Assembly: GCF_000299875.1 (NCBI RefSeq)
Contig: NZ_AMRK01000008.1
Coordinates: forward strand, 1 to 64,000
Direction of reading: 5' to 3'
Length of the DNA stretch: 64,000 nt
DNA from: Celeribacter baekdonensis B30
Lineage (GTDB): Bacteria; Pseudomonadota; Alphaproteobacteria; Rhodobacterales; Rhodobacteraceae
Shown: positions 9,536 through 18,638 of the stretch, in pieces
How positions within the stretch are numbered: position 1 is the stretch's first letter
How the letters are laid out: each line of letters starts with the position of its first letter
Notes under the pieces: model-generated
Told to the model about the DNA's origin: nothing
Databases searched by the model: none
Seen by the model: the letters and a program-made list of their open reading frames with translations, nothing else
Program-made: the position numbers and the translations under genes

Positions 9536-10114
9536 TTAAAGCGCTGTTCCGCCAAGCGCCAGTTCCAGAGCGGCAATGCGTGCGCTGAGCCCCTCCATCT
9601 GCGGATGTATCTCGCGGATTTTATACAGCACCTCCAACGCCACCGCCTCGTCTCCGGTTTCCTCCAAAATCACCGCCAGCCCAGAAAGCGCGCCAAAATG
9701 GCGTGGCTCACGGGTCAGCACCGTACCGATGTCTTTGAGCGCCGGGCCATACAGCCCCGCCATGAAATAGGCGGTGGCACGGGCGTTATAGGCCTCAGGA
9801 AACTCAGGCGCATGATCGACAAGCGCGGTCAGATGACCGATTGCGCTGGAAAAATCGCCAGCCTGAGTGGCCGCACGGCCCCGCTCCAACAACAAATCCA
9901 TCGCATCTGATCCAGAGCGTGACATTTCAACGACGATGTCCTGTTCGATCCGGCCCGCCTCATTGGGATCGGCCTGCGACAATTGGTCGAACAGATCATC
10001 CAGGCGCACCGCATCCGCCGCGAAAGCGGCCGAACTGGTGCAAAAAACAACGATCCCGACAAAAAACAGCCCGGACGCAACGGCACATTTGAGAAACTGT
10101 CGTAATGCTTTCAT
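9536..10114 (-). CDS. Exported TPR-repeat protein
   Basis: 192 residues with a clear N-terminal signal peptide (basic start, hydrophobic core LFFVGIVVFCTSS, cleavage around AAFAADA). The rest is two to three tetratricopeptide-like helical repeats: GDFSSAIGHLTALVDHAPEFPEAYNARATAYFMAGLYGPALKDI and EPRHFGALSGLAVILEETGDEAVALEVL. It is a probable periplasmic scaffold; the partner is unknown. It lies 50 bases upstream of the helicase on the same strand, so it could be cotranscribed. Divergent from the SCP2 gene, with 95 bases between them for both promoters. Confidence 0.85.
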   Translation of the reverse strand: MKALRQFLKCAVASGLFFVGIVVFCTSSAAFAADAVRLDDLFDQLSQADPNEAGRIEQDIVVEMSRSGSDAMDLLLERGRAATQAGDFSSAIGHLTALVDHAPEFPEAYNARATAYFMAGLYGPALKDIGTVLTREPRHFGALSGLAVILEETGDEAVALEVLYKIREIHPQMEGLSARIAALELALGGTAL

Positions 10115-10209
10115 AACAGTTGGGATTGTAGCTTTCTGGCGCGCGTGGTCAAAGTCACAAATCCGCGTTCACACAAAACGCGCCATAATATTTTTCGGAG
10201 GAAGACCAA

Positions 10210-10500
10210 ATGAGCGACGTCATCACCAAAGCGGTAGAGGCTCTGAATGAAAAAATGGGCGGTGGTTTCGACGCCGGCGTGGCGAAATTCGTCATCGAAG
10301 GCGAAGGCGCGATTGTCGTCGACGCCGAGGGCGCGCGCGCCTCTGACGATGTGGCCGACGTGACCCTGACCGCCAATCTTGAAACCTTTCAAGGTATGAT
10401 CGAGGGCGACGTGAACCCGACCGCCGCATTTATGCAGGGCAAATTGTCCGTCGATGGCGACATGGGGCTGGCGATGCAACTCGGCTCCGTTCTGTCGTAA
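10210..10500 (+). CDS. SCP2 sterol-binding domain protein
   Basis: 96 residues made of a single SCP2 domain: helix VITKAVEALNEKM, strands with FVIEGEGAIVVDAEGA, then DVADVTLTANLETFQGMIEGDVNPTAAFMQGKLSVDGDMGLAMQLGSVL. The GDVNPTAAFMQGKLSVDGD block is characteristic. The family binds lipids in a hydrophobic tunnel. A strong ribosome site (CGGAGGAAG) precedes the ATG. The next gene, a lysophospholipase-like hydrolase, starts 5 bases after the stop, so lipid handling is a reasonable shared theme. Confidence 0.92.
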   Translation: MSDVITKAVEALNEKMGGGFDAGVAKFVIEGEGAIVVDAEGARASDDVADVTLTANLETFQGMIEGDVNPTAAFMQGKLSVDGDMGLAMQLGSVLS

Positions 10501-10505
10501 GCGCT

Positions 10506-11456
10506 ATGACGGAAATCGCCCCCTATTTCGCAGATCTGGCCGAAGGACCTGAGGGTGGATCGGCCTATTGGCTGACCACATTGGATGGGGTGCGTATTCG
10601 CGCGGCGCTTTGGCCCTATCAGGGGGATGGGACGTGCAAAGGCACGGTGTTCATCCTGCCGGGGCGGACCGAGTGCATCGAAAAATATGGGCGCGGTGCG
10701 GCGGATTTGGCCGCCCGCGGCTTTGCCTCTTTGGCGATTGATTGGCGCGGTCAGGGCATTGCCGACCGGCTTTTGGCGGATCGCAACATCGGCCATGTCG
10801 GCACCTTCCCGGATTATCAAAAAGACCTCGACGCGGTGATCACCTTGGCAGAGGCAAAAGCCATGCCAAAACCGTGGTTTATCCTCGGCCATTCGATGGG
10901 CGGGGCGATTGGCTTGCGCGCGCTGGTGGAGGGCAAGCCTTTTCTGGCCGCCGGATTCTCCGCGCCGATGTGGGGGATTGGCCTGACCCCGATCCAAAAG
11001 GCCATGCTGCGCTTTCTCTCGCCGGTGATACATGCGCTTGGCCTGCAAAACCGCCGTGCACCGGGCACGCAAGCCCAGACCTATATGCTCTGGCACCCGT
11101 TTGAGGACAATCTTTTGACCTCCGACGCCGAGACGTACCGCTATATGACCGACCAAATCATCGCCCAGCCCGATCTGGGCCTTGGCGGGCCCTCGACCCA
11201 TTGGGTGAGCGAAGCGATTGCGGAAAACGATTGGGCCCGCGAGCAACCGCTGCCGGATGTGCCTGTGCTGTGTTTCTTGGGCACGGATGAGAAAATCGTC
11301 AACACCGCTGCGGTCAAAGACCTGGTTGCGCGCTGGCCGTCCTGTGAGTTGGTGCCGGTGCCCCATGGCCGCCACGAGATTCCAATGGAGACCCCGGCGT
11401 CGCGCGCCCTGTTTTATGACCGTCTGGCCGCGATTTTTGCCGCTCAAAGCGCCTGA
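10506..11456 (+). CDS. Alpha/beta hydrolase, lysophospholipase (PldB-like)
   Basis: 316 residues with the alpha/beta-hydrolase fold. Visible landmarks: GTVFILPGRTECIEKYG (oxyanion strand), the nucleophile elbow GHSMGGAIG with the catalytic Ser, an acid near FLGTDEKIVN, and the catalytic His in PHGRHEI close to the C-terminus. The pattern RTECIEKYGRGAADLAARGF followed by DWRGQG matches the PldB/monoacylglycerol lipase group (Hydrolase_4). No signal peptide, so cytoplasmic or membrane-peripheral. It follows the SCP2 gene by 5 bases and precedes pepF by 63. Confidence 0.88.
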   Translation: MTEIAPYFADLAEGPEGGSAYWLTTLDGVRIRAALWPYQGDGTCKGTVFILPGRTECIEKYGRGAADLAARGFASLAIDWRGQGIADRLLADRNIGHVGTFPDYQKDLDAVITLAEAKAMPKPWFILGHSMGGAIGLRALVEGKPFLAAGFSAPMWGIGLTPIQKAMLRFLSPVIHALGLQNRRAPGTQAQTYMLWHPFEDNLLTSDAETYRYMTDQIIAQPDLGLGGPSTHWVSEAIAENDWAREQPLPDVPVLCFLGTDEKIVNTAAVKDLVARWPSCELVPVPHGRHEIPMETPASRALFYDRLAAIFAAQSA

Positions 11457-11519
11457 TCCTTTGCATCGCGGCGCAGGAATGCCTATCTCTGTGTCACAGA
11501 TACAAAACGGAGAGACGCA

Positions 11520-13352
11520 ATGCGGTTCACGCAGCCCCAATTCGCCCAAAACATGGTTTTCGACGCCAATGCCACCGGAGGTGACGCGGCCTTTGGAGAC
11601 TTGCCGGAATGGGACCTGACCGACCTCTACCCCGCCCCCGACGCCCCCGAGGTCAAGCGCGATCTCGATTGGATCGAAGAGGCCTGCCTGTCCTTTGCCC
11701 GCGATTATGAGGGCAAACTGGCCGGTCTCGACGGTGCGGGCATGTATGAGTGCATCCTGCGCAATGAACGGATTTCACAGGTCGCGGGGCGTTTGGGATC
11801 GTTCGCCGGGCTTTTGTATTACCAAAACACCGTCGACAGCGAGCGCGCGACGTTCTTTTCCGACATTCAGGACAAGTTGACGACCTACACCGCGCCAATG
11901 GTGTTTTTCTCGCTTGAAGTGAACCGCATCCCCGACGAGACGATTGAGGCGATGCTGACCCATGAGGGCCTGTCGCGCTATCGCCCGATCTTTGAGCGGA
12001 TGCGCAAAATGCGCCCGCACCAGCTTTCCGATGAGTTGGAGCGCTATGAGCACGATATGTCGATTGTCGGTGCCTCCGCGTGGAACAAACTGTTTGACGA
12101 AACCATCGCCGATCTGAAATTTACCGTGGAGGGCAAGGAGCTTGGGCTTGAGGCCACATCAACCCTGATGATGGATCAAAACCGCGACAAACGTGAGGCG
12201 GCAGCCCGCGAAATGGCTCGTGTCTTGGGCCAGAACATCAAGATTTTCTCTCGTGTTCACAACACCTTGGCCAAAATGGGCGAGGTCGAGGATCGCTGGC
12301 GCAGGATGCCGACGCCGCAAACCGGGCGGCACCTGTCCAACGATGTCGAACCCGAGGTCGTGCAAGCGCTGCGTGACGCCGTGGTCGCCGCCTATCCGAA
12401 ACTGTCGCACCGCTATTACGAGTTGAAGCGCGGTTGGTTGGGCTATGACAAATTGCAGGTCTGGGACCGCAACGCGCCGCTGCCGATGGAAGAAACCCGC
12501 GTGGTCGATTGGGACACTGCACGCGCCATGGTGATGGATGCCTACGCCGGATTTGATCCCAAAATGGCCGAGATCGCCAAGCCGTTTTTCGAGCGCGGCT
12601 GGATTGATGCGGGTGTGAAACCGGGCAAGGCACCGGGGGCTTTTGCCCATCCGACCGTCACCGATGCGCATCCCTATGTGATGCTCAATTACCTTGGCAA
12701 ACAACGCGATGTCATGACGTTGGCGCATGAATTGGGCCACGGCGTGCATCAGGTTCTGGCCGCCGAGCAAGGCGAGCTTTTGGCCGACACACCGCTGACA
12801 CTGGCGGAAACTGCCTCGGTCTTTGGGGAAATGTTGACCTTTCAAAAACTGTTGGCCGACACCACCAACCCGGCACAACGCAAGGTGCTTTTGGCCGGAA
12901 AAGTCGAGGACATGATCAACACGGTCGTGCGCCAAATCGCCTTTTACGATTTCGAATGCAAACTCCACGAGGCGCGCAAAGGCGGCGAATTGACCCCGGA
13001 GGCGATCGGCCAACTTTGGATGTCGGTGCAGGGTGAATCTCTGGGCCCGGCGTTTGAATTCATGGACGGGTACGACACCTTCTGGGCCTATGTGCCGCAT
13101 TTCGTCCACTCGCCGTTCTACGTCTACGCCTATGCCTTCGGTGACGGCTTGGTCAACGCGCTCTACGCCGCCTATCAAGAGGCCCCCGAGGGCTTTCAGG
13201 ACAAGTATTTCGACATGCTCAAAGCGGGTGGATCGAAGCACCATTCCGAGCTGTTGAAACCCTTTGGTCTTGACGCCTCTGATCCCAAATTCTGGGACAA
13301 GGGCCTGTCGATGATCTCAGGCTTTATTGATGAATTGGAAGCAATGGACTAA
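11520..13352 (+). CDS. pepF: M3 family oligoendopeptidase F
   Basis: Cytoplasmic zinc metallopeptidase that degrades short peptides, 610 residues as usual for PepF. The catalytic motif H-E-x-x-H is seen in TLAHELGHGVHQVL, with the downstream Glu in LAETASVFGEML. An N-terminal helical oligopeptidase F region precedes it. The ATG at 11520 has GGAGAG eight bases upstream. A perfect intrinsic terminator follows 16 bases after the stop, so this closes the SCP2-hydrolase-pepF transcription unit. Confidence 0.95.
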   Translation: MRFTQPQFAQNMVFDANATGGDAAFGDLPEWDLTDLYPAPDAPEVKRDLDWIEEACLSFARDYEGKLAGLDGAGMYECILRNERISQVAGRLGSFAGLLYYQNTVDSERATFFSDIQDKLTTYTAPMVFFSLEVNRIPDETIEAMLTHEGLSRYRPIFERMRKMRPHQLSDELERYEHDMSIVGASAWNKLFDETIADLKFTVEGKELGLEATSTLMMDQNRDKREAAAREMARVLGQNIKIFSRVHNTLAKMGEVEDRWRRMPTPQTGRHLSNDVEPEVVQALRDAVVAAYPKLSHRYYELKRGWLGYDKLQVWDRNAPLPMEETRVVDWDTARAMVMDAYAGFDPKMAEIAKPFFERGWIDAGVKPGKAPGAFAHPTVTDAHPYVMLNYLGKQRDVMTLAHELGHGVHQVLAAEQGELLADTPLTLAETASVFGEMLTFQKLLADTTNPAQRKVLLAGKVEDMINTVVRQIAFYDFECKLHEARKGGELTPEAIGQLWMSVQGESLGPAFEFMDGYDTFWAYVPHFVHSPFYVYAYAFGDGLVNALYAAYQEAPEGFQDKYFDMLKAGGSKHHSELLKPFGLDASDPKFWDKGLSMISGFIDELEAMD

Positions 13353-13367
13353 CGGCATCGCCCCACG

Positions 13368-13403
13368 AAAAAGCCCCCGGCCATTTGGCGCGGGGGCTTT
13401 TTT
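13368..13403. terminator. Bidirectional intrinsic terminator
   Basis: AAAAAGCCCCCG ... CGGGGGCTTTTTT: an 11-12 bp stem with an 11-base loop, an A-run before and a T-run after, so it works in both directions for pepF (+) and the DUF4389 gene (-). Confidence 0.92.
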
Positions 13404-13427
13404 ATGTTTGATCTCAAGAGGTTTAAG

Positions 13428-13745
13428 TCAATCCAACTCGGACCAGGGCCACGGTTTTTCCTCGGAATCGGCGGTGATGTAGCGCGTCGCTTTGGCAAAC
13501 CAGATGCCAACATCAGTGCCAAATCCGGCGATGCGCGCGTTTGGTTTTTTACCCGTGGTTAAAAGCACAATCGCCTGAAGCACCGCCAAGAACCCGATGA
13601 TGGTCGAAGCAAAGCTCATCATCATCCAGATCAGCACTGAAAACAGAATGCGCGCGCCCATGTTTTCCTGGACCTCTTCCAACCGTTTGGGCGCGGACGA
13701 GGACATGTTGGGCATGACGTGATCAAATTCATGCGGGTCGGCCAT
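13428..13745 (-). CDS. DUF4389 membrane protein
   Basis: 105 residues with two hydrophobic helices (ILFSVLIWMMMSFASTIIGFLAVLQAIVLL). The C-terminal half matches DUF4389: a Gly/Asn turn (TTGKKPNARIAGFGTDVG), an amphipathic stretch IWFAKATRYITADSEEKPWPW ending in the family's characteristic aromatic-Pro motif. Function is unknown for the family. It is a single gene between the pepF terminator and a 172-base intergenic region shared with the divergent M19 dipeptidase gene. Confidence 0.8.
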   Translation of the reverse strand: MADPHEFDHVMPNMSSSAPKRLEEVQENMGARILFSVLIWMMMSFASTIIGFLAVLQAIVLLTTGKKPNARIAGFGTDVGIWFAKATRYITADSEEKPWPWSELD

Positions 13746-13917
13746 GGGTGATTCCTTTATGTTTCACCGGACAGTTTACAGGGTTTGGCCGAAGACAAAA
13801 ATCGCTTCGCACCAGCACGGGACAAACAGTCTATAAAAGAGGCACAAACTGACGCGAGGTTTCGCTTGGCCCTGCCCCCTGCCCAGCCCTAGGCTCGCGC
13901 AAACGGGAGGATTTCAA

Positions 13918-15096
13918 ATGATCAAGTGGATTGGACGTGGGATTGGGCTTTTACTCATCGCGGCGGCGATTGTATTTTTCGGGGTGCTCCCCGGCATCGT
14001 TGAAAAGGGTCAAAACCCGGTGGTGGCCCATACCCCCTACGCGATTTCACCCGAGGCACAAACCCTGCATGACAGTCTGATCATCGGTGATTTGCACACC
14101 GACAGCCTGATGTGGAATCGCAATCTATTGAAGCGCGGCGATCGCGGTCAGGTCGATTTTCCGCGTCTGCGTGAGGGCAATGTGGCGGTGCAGGTGCTCA
14201 CCACGGTGACCAAAAGCCCGGCTGGGCAGAATTATGACCACAATTCAACGGATGCGCGCGACAACATCACCTTGCTCGCTATGGCGGAGATGTGGCCAAT
14301 CAAAAGCTGGTTCGATCTGACCGAACGCGGGCTTTACATGGCCGGCAGGTTGGAGGGCTACGCCGAACAAGCCCCTGATCAGGTCCATATGATCCTGACC
14401 AAAGAGGATTTGGACGCCGTTCTGGAGGCTCGCACGGGCGGGTCCAAAGTGGTCGGCACCCTGCTTGGCTCCGAGGGCGGGCATGTGCTTGAGGGCGAGA
14501 TCGAAAATCTGGATCGGATCTATGACGCCGGATTTCGCCTGATGGGGCTGACGCATTTCTTTGACAACGCGCTGGGTGGCTCGCTGCATGGCGAGGGCAA
14601 CGCCGGGCTGACCCCGTTTGGCCGCGAGGTGGTGTCGCAGATGATGGACAAGCATATGATCATTGATCTCGCCCACGCCTCGCCCCAAATGGCACAGGAT
14701 GTTTTGGCGATGGTCGCGGATCAAAACATCCCCGTGATTGTATCGCATTCCGGCATCCATTCCCATTGCGCGGTCAAACGCAATTTCGAGGACGATCTGA
14801 TGCGCGCCATTGCGGCGACGGGCGGGGTGATTGGCATTGGCTATTGGGAGGATGTGACCTGTGACGCCACGCCCCAAGGCATCGCGCGGGCGATCAAAGC
14901 CGGGATTGGCGTGGTGGGGATTGATCACATCGCGCTGGGATCGGATTTTGACGGTGCGGTGGAGACCCATTTTGACGTCTCAGAATTGGCCGCGGTGACG
15001 CAGGCGCTGATGAATGAGGGCTTGAGTGATGCAGACATCGCGGCGGTCATGGGTGGCAATATGATGCGGGTGCTGGGGCAGGTTTTGCCGCAGTAA
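13918..15096 (+). CDS. Membrane dipeptidase (peptidase M19, renal dipeptidase-like)
   Basis: 392 residues. An N-terminal hydrophobic segment (GIGLLLIAAAIVFFGVLPGIV) anchors or exports the protein. The metal-dependent TIM-barrel follows: GDLHTDSL gives the first His/Asp ligands, LGSEGGHVLEG the bridging Glu, HASPQMAQDVL and SHSGIHSHC the later His ligands, and GSDFDGAV the active-site Asp. This matches dipeptidases that cleave dipeptides, including D-amino-acid ones. The ATG has GGGAGG upstream. Confidence 0.92.
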   Translation: MIKWIGRGIGLLLIAAAIVFFGVLPGIVEKGQNPVVAHTPYAISPEAQTLHDSLIIGDLHTDSLMWNRNLLKRGDRGQVDFPRLREGNVAVQVLTTVTKSPAGQNYDHNSTDARDNITLLAMAEMWPIKSWFDLTERGLYMAGRLEGYAEQAPDQVHMILTKEDLDAVLEARTGGSKVVGTLLGSEGGHVLEGEIENLDRIYDAGFRLMGLTHFFDNALGGSLHGEGNAGLTPFGREVVSQMMDKHMIIDLAHASPQMAQDVLAMVADQNIPVIVSHSGIHSHCAVKRNFEDDLMRAIAATGGVIGIGYWEDVTCDATPQGIARAIKAGIGVVGIDHIALGSDFDGAVETHFDVSELAAVTQALMNEGLSDADIAAVMGGNMMRVLGQVLPQ

Positions 15097-15387
15097 GCCG
15101 CGCCAAAGCGACAACGCCCCAAAACAAACACGGGCGCCCAAACGGGCGCCCATCACATATATACCTCCCCAAATCCTCCCTGCCAAATCCTCCCTGATAT
15201 CGCACGAAGGGCATCCCACGCGGATCATCCTCTCCTGATCGCAGCCCGGTTTCCCTCCAGAATCCCGGACCGCCTCACATATCGGGCGGATCGCCTGTGT
15301 CGTCTTGGCCAGAACCTCGGGACAGTCTCATGTCACCCTCCTTTCCTTGCCTTTCCAACATCTTAACTATAGCGCGAGTCGCCTCGC
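15097..15387. other. Intergenic region with a palindromic hairpin
   Basis: About 290 bases between two genes that converge. The only strong structure is GGGCGCCC-AAAC-GGGCGCCC at 15132-15151, an 8-bp stem built from a self-palindromic octamer. It lacks a T-run, so it could be a weak bidirectional terminator. Two TCCTCCCTG-like repeats follow at about 15174-15197. No gene is supported. Confidence 0.5.
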
Positions 15388-16359
15388 TTAGCCTTGATCC
15401 GCATCAAATACCGCATCAATCACCGCTTGCGTGCCGCGCGCATTCTCCAAACTCCAAGGGTAGTCCGCCCCATCGCGCGCAGAGTGCACAAAATTCTCAA
15501 CCTGAACGACATACTGCCGCACGGTCGGGAAAGTCTCGATCCGGGTGACGCCATTGGCGGCCCGAATCTGCACCTCTGCACTGCCATAGGTGCCGGCATT
15601 AAACGGCGTTTTGACGGTGATCACGCCTCTGCGACCATGAAACCGTACCTCTTGGAACGGCGACATTCGCATGGAGACATAGGCGCTATAGTCAAAGCCC
15701 GCAAAGCGCGCGGTGAAGGCGGAGGTCACATCGACACCGTTCTCATAGGTGATGTTGGCGGAGGTGATCGCCTCTGGCTCCTGGCCCGTGGCAAAGCGCA
15801 CCGATCCGATCGCATAAACGCCAATGTCGCCCATCGCGCCACCGCCTGTACCGGGCTTGTTGCGGATGTTGTCGAGGTCCGGATTGTCAAAGGAAAACGC
15901 CACATCGACACGGATCAAATCGCCGATCTCGCCCGCTGCCAACATCTCTTTCACCCGCGCCCATTGCGGGTGATGGACGATCATGAACGCCTCCGCCGCC
16001 AGCAACCCGGTTTCATCGCGTTTGGCGATCAGCGCGTCGATCTCGGCGGCTTTCATCGCAATCGGCTTTTCACAAAGTACATGTTTGCCCGCCGCAAGCG
16101 CCTTGAGGCTCCATTCGACATGCATGTGGTTGGGCAGAGGAATGTAGACCGCGTCGATTTCGTCAGAGGCGAGCATGGCATCGTAGTCAGTGAAGACCTT
16201 AAGCCCCGGACAAAACGCCTGAAACGGCGCGGCTTTGGCCATGGAGGAGGTGGCAAGGGCTGTGAATTCCGCGCCCTCAGCCTCATGAATCGCCCGCGCC
16301 ATGTGGTTGAGCGCAAATTGCGCCCCGCCCAAAACGCCAAACCGGATTGGATTGCTCAT
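15388..16359 (-). CDS. Gfo/Idh/MocA family oxidoreductase
   Basis: NAD(P)-dependent dehydrogenase of the glucose-fructose oxidoreductase family, 323 residues. The N-terminal Rossmann motif is FGVLGGAQFA, followed by YIPLPNHMHVEWSLKALAAGKHVLCEKP, the family's E-K-P motif with the catalytic Lys. The C-terminal alpha/beta domain contains GGGAMGDIGVYAI. Substrate cannot be assigned; relatives act on inositol, sugars or trans-dihydrodiols. The ATG is preceded by GAGAGAGA. It lies downstream of rpoH on the same strand but beyond a strong terminator, so it is probably a separate unit. Confidence 0.88.
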   Translation of the reverse strand: MSNPIRFGVLGGAQFALNHMARAIHEAEGAEFTALATSSMAKAAPFQAFCPGLKVFTDYDAMLASDEIDAVYIPLPNHMHVEWSLKALAAGKHVLCEKPIAMKAAEIDALIAKRDETGLLAAEAFMIVHHPQWARVKEMLAAGEIGDLIRVDVAFSFDNPDLDNIRNKPGTGGGAMGDIGVYAIGSVRFATGQEPEAITSANITYENGVDVTSAFTARFAGFDYSAYVSMRMSPFQEVRFHGRRGVITVKTPFNAGTYGSAEVQIRAANGVTRIETFPTVRQYVVQVENFVHSARDGADYPWSLENARGTQAVIDAVFDADQG

Positions 16360-16413
16360 GTCTCTCTCCCTTATGCGATGTTAGCGCGATCATGACGCAA
16401 ACCAACGCAAAGA

Positions 16414-16441
16414 AAAAGGGGCGGCCTTGGCCACCCCTTTT
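16414..16441 (-). terminator. Intrinsic terminator of rpoH
   Basis: AAAAGGGGcGGCC-TT-GGCCaCCCCTTTT, a near-perfect 12-13 bp stem with A- and T-runs at both ends. It sits 30 bases past the rpoH stop, on the side where rpoH transcription leaves the gene. Confidence 0.88.
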
Positions 16442-16471
16442 CATCTCTTCAATTGTGACCCTGCGCGAGGA

Positions 16472-17380
16472 TCAGGCGTCTTCGCTGACCCCGGTTTCCA
16501 TACCTGCCTTAGTCGCCAACTCGCGCATCCGGTTTTGCAGCTTTTCAAAGGCGCGCACTTCGATTTGACGAATGCGTTCGCGCGACACGTCATAGCGGCC
16601 CGACAGTTCCTCAAGCGTCACCGGCTGATCCTCAAGGCGGCGTTGCATCAGGATGTCTTTTTCGCGCTCATTGAGCACATCCATCGCCTGAACCAAGAGC
16701 GCACGACGGCTTTCCAACTCGTCCCGTGCCTCATAATCGGCGGCGGTGTTGGCGTTTTCATCCTCAAGCCAGTCCTGCCATTGCCCCGACCCTTCGTCGT
16801 CACTGCCGACCGTGGCATTGAGCGAGGCGTCGCCCCCGGACATCCGGCGGTTCATCGAAATCACCTCGTCCTCGGTCACGCCCAGATCGGTGGCGATGCG
16901 TTTGACGTTATCAGGATGCAAATCGCCCTCTTCCAAGGCCCCGATGCGGGCTTTGGCTTTGCGCAGGTTAAAGAACAGTTTCTTTTGACCCGAGGTGGTG
17001 CCGAGTTTAACCAAGGACCACGAGCGCAGGATATATTCCTGAATGCTGGCGCGAATCCACCACATCGCATAGGTCGCGAGACGAAAGCCCTTTTCGGGAT
17101 CAAAGCGTTTGACCGCCTGCATCAAACCGACATTGGCCTCGGAGATCACTTCGGCCTGCGGCAGACCGTAGCCGCGATAGCCCATGGCGATTTTTGCCGC
17201 CAAGCGCAGGTGCGACGTCACAAGTTTATGCGCCGCCGAGCTGTCTTCATGATCGACCCAGCGTTTGGCCAACATATATTCCTGCTCCGGCTCCAGCATC
17301 GGAAATTTGCGAATTTCCTGCAAGTAGCGGTTCAGGCCCTGTTCCGGGCTTGGGGCTGGCAAATTGGTATAGCTGCTCAT
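16472..17380 (-). CDS. rpoH: RNA polymerase heat-shock sigma factor (sigma-32)
   Basis: 302 residues, typical of RpoH. Region 2 reads YMLAKRWVDHEDSSAAHKLVTSHLRLAAKIAMGYRGYGLPQAEVISEANVGLMQAV, then FRLATYAMWWIRASIQEYILRSWSLVKLGTTSGQKKLFFNLR. The QKKLFFNLR segment is the 'RpoH box'. Region 4 has [46 protein letters not shown], the HTH binding the -35. It directs heat-shock and, in Rhodobacteraceae, singlet-oxygen stress genes; several of these bacteria have two rpoH genes, and this sequence alone does not say which paralogue it is. The upstream 251 bases hold its promoter region; no gene is seen there. Confidence 0.95.
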   Translation of the reverse strand: MSSYTNLPAPSPEQGLNRYLQEIRKFPMLEPEQEYMLAKRWVDHEDSSAAHKLVTSHLRLAAKIAMGYRGYGLPQAEVISEANVGLMQAVKRFDPEKGFRLATYAMWWIRASIQEYILRSWSLVKLGTTSGQKKLFFNLRKAKARIGALEEGDLHPDNVKRIATDLGVTEDEVISMNRRMSGGDASLNATVGSDDEGSGQWQDWLEDENANTAADYEARDELESRRALLVQAMDVLNEREKDILMQRRLEDQPVTLEELSGRYDVSRERIRQIEVRAFEKLQNRMRELATKAGMETGVSEDA

Positions 17381-17631
17381 CGTTCACATTCTCCCGCGTC
17401 ATCTGCGCCTTATGTAATGACCTTTAACATGGGGCGCGCCATGTTACAACACTTAACATCAAGCGCCGCATCCTGACTTAGGATCGCACCACGCGCCCTT
17501 CAAGGGCGGCACCTTATGGCTGCACATGATGGCAGCAATGACGTCCTACATTCAGAATTCTAACGAAGGGTGAAACAAATTCCGCCGTGACACCACGGTA
17601 TTTCATCCCTCTCACGGCAATGTGCCGTCTG

Positions 17632-18540
17632 TTACACCGTTATATATTGCACCAAAGAGTCGAACAATGCGCGAATTCGTGCAGAAGTGCGCAGCTCCCT
17701 ATGCGCCACCGCCCAGAGATCATAGTGAATCGGCGGATAGGACCCGACCCGCACCAGATCGCCCATCTGCGCAGCGACCCGCTCCGGCAATATTCCAACC
17801 CCAAACCCCGCACACAGCATATCCGCCACCACGAGATGCGAATTTGACAGGCGCATGAACTGGCGCTCCGCCACCTCAAGCCCGAGCGTTGAGAGTGCCG
17901 CACGCAGGCGCGGGCCGCTGTCATAGCCGATGAAATCCGCCCGTGAGAGGTCCGCATGGGCGGAGTCCGGCCCCAGCGTGGCGGCATAGTCTTTGGCGGC
18001 ATAGAGATACACCGCCTCAGAGCGCAGTTTGCGCGCGATCAGGTCAGGTTGGGTCGGGCGAAAGGACCGGATCGCCACATCGGCTTCGCGACGACGCAGG
18101 TCGGAGGCCTCGTTTGAAACCAGCACCTCGATTTGCAACCCGGGCGCTGAGCGGCGCAAAGCGCTGAGCACGGGCGCAAGGTAGTAGGCCGCGACGATTT
18201 CCGACACGGACAAGGTCACACTGCCCTCAAGCGTTGTGGCCTGCCCCGAGGCCACCCGTGCCGCCTGGGTCGCCGCTGCGCCCATGGCGCGGATATGGGG
18301 CAACAAGTCCAGCCCCGCCGGGGTCAGGCTCAATCCGCGCGGGACGCGGTCAAACAGCGTCACGCCAAGCTCCGCCTCAAATGCCGCCACCTGTCGCCCC
18401 AATGTCGGCTGGCTCATGTTGAGCGCCCGCGCGGCGGCGGAGAAGGACCCGGTTTCCGCCGTGACCAAAAAGGCGCGCGCATGGGTCCAGTCAAAGCGGG
18501 CGGCGCGAAAGTCGGTGAGGGGAGCGTTTGGCTTATCCAT
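17632..18540 (-). CDS. LysR family transcriptional regulator
   Basis: 302 residues. The N-terminal winged HTH is clear (WTHARAFLVTAETGSFSAAARALNMSQPTLGRQVAAFEAELGVTLFDR), followed by a periplasmic-binding-protein-like effector domain with EVLVSNEASDLRRREADVAIRSF. The subtype with D-W-x-x-A-R-A-F resembles LysR proteins that sense small acids or act as neighbouring-gene activators. It is divergent from the DUF4386 gene, with 98 bases between start codons that contain a palindrome of LysR type, so it probably controls that gene and itself. The effector is unknown. Confidence 0.92.
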   Translation of the reverse strand: MDKPNAPLTDFRAARFDWTHARAFLVTAETGSFSAAARALNMSQPTLGRQVAAFEAELGVTLFDRVPRGLSLTPAGLDLLPHIRAMGAAATQAARVASGQATTLEGSVTLSVSEIVAAYYLAPVLSALRRSAPGLQIEVLVSNEASDLRRREADVAIRSFRPTQPDLIARKLRSEAVYLYAAKDYAATLGPDSAHADLSRADFIGYDSGPRLRAALSTLGLEVAERQFMRLSNSHLVVADMLCAGFGVGILPERVAAQMGDLVRVGSYPPIHYDLWAVAHRELRTSARIRALFDSLVQYITV

Positions 18541-18573
18541 GCAAATATGAATATCATAATGGCAAATTTAGGC

Positions 18574-18588
18574 AATATGACACATATT
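18574..18588. promoter_or_regulatory. Candidate LysR operator
   Basis: AATATG-ACA-CATATT, a perfect 15-base palindrome containing the T-N11-A core of LysR sites, in the 98-base gap between the LysR gene and the divergent membrane protein gene. A second AT-rich partial palindrome (ATATGAATATCATAAT) lies upstream near the LysR start. Confidence 0.6.
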
Positions 18589-18638
18589 AACGCATAGGTA
18601 TGAGAGGGCATCACATGTTGTTCCCGAAGGAGTCCCCG

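Noticed and set aside
15132-15151. Strong rho-independent terminator after the M19 dipeptidase
   Set aside because: The stem is good but no T-run follows on either strand, so it is reported only as a hairpin.
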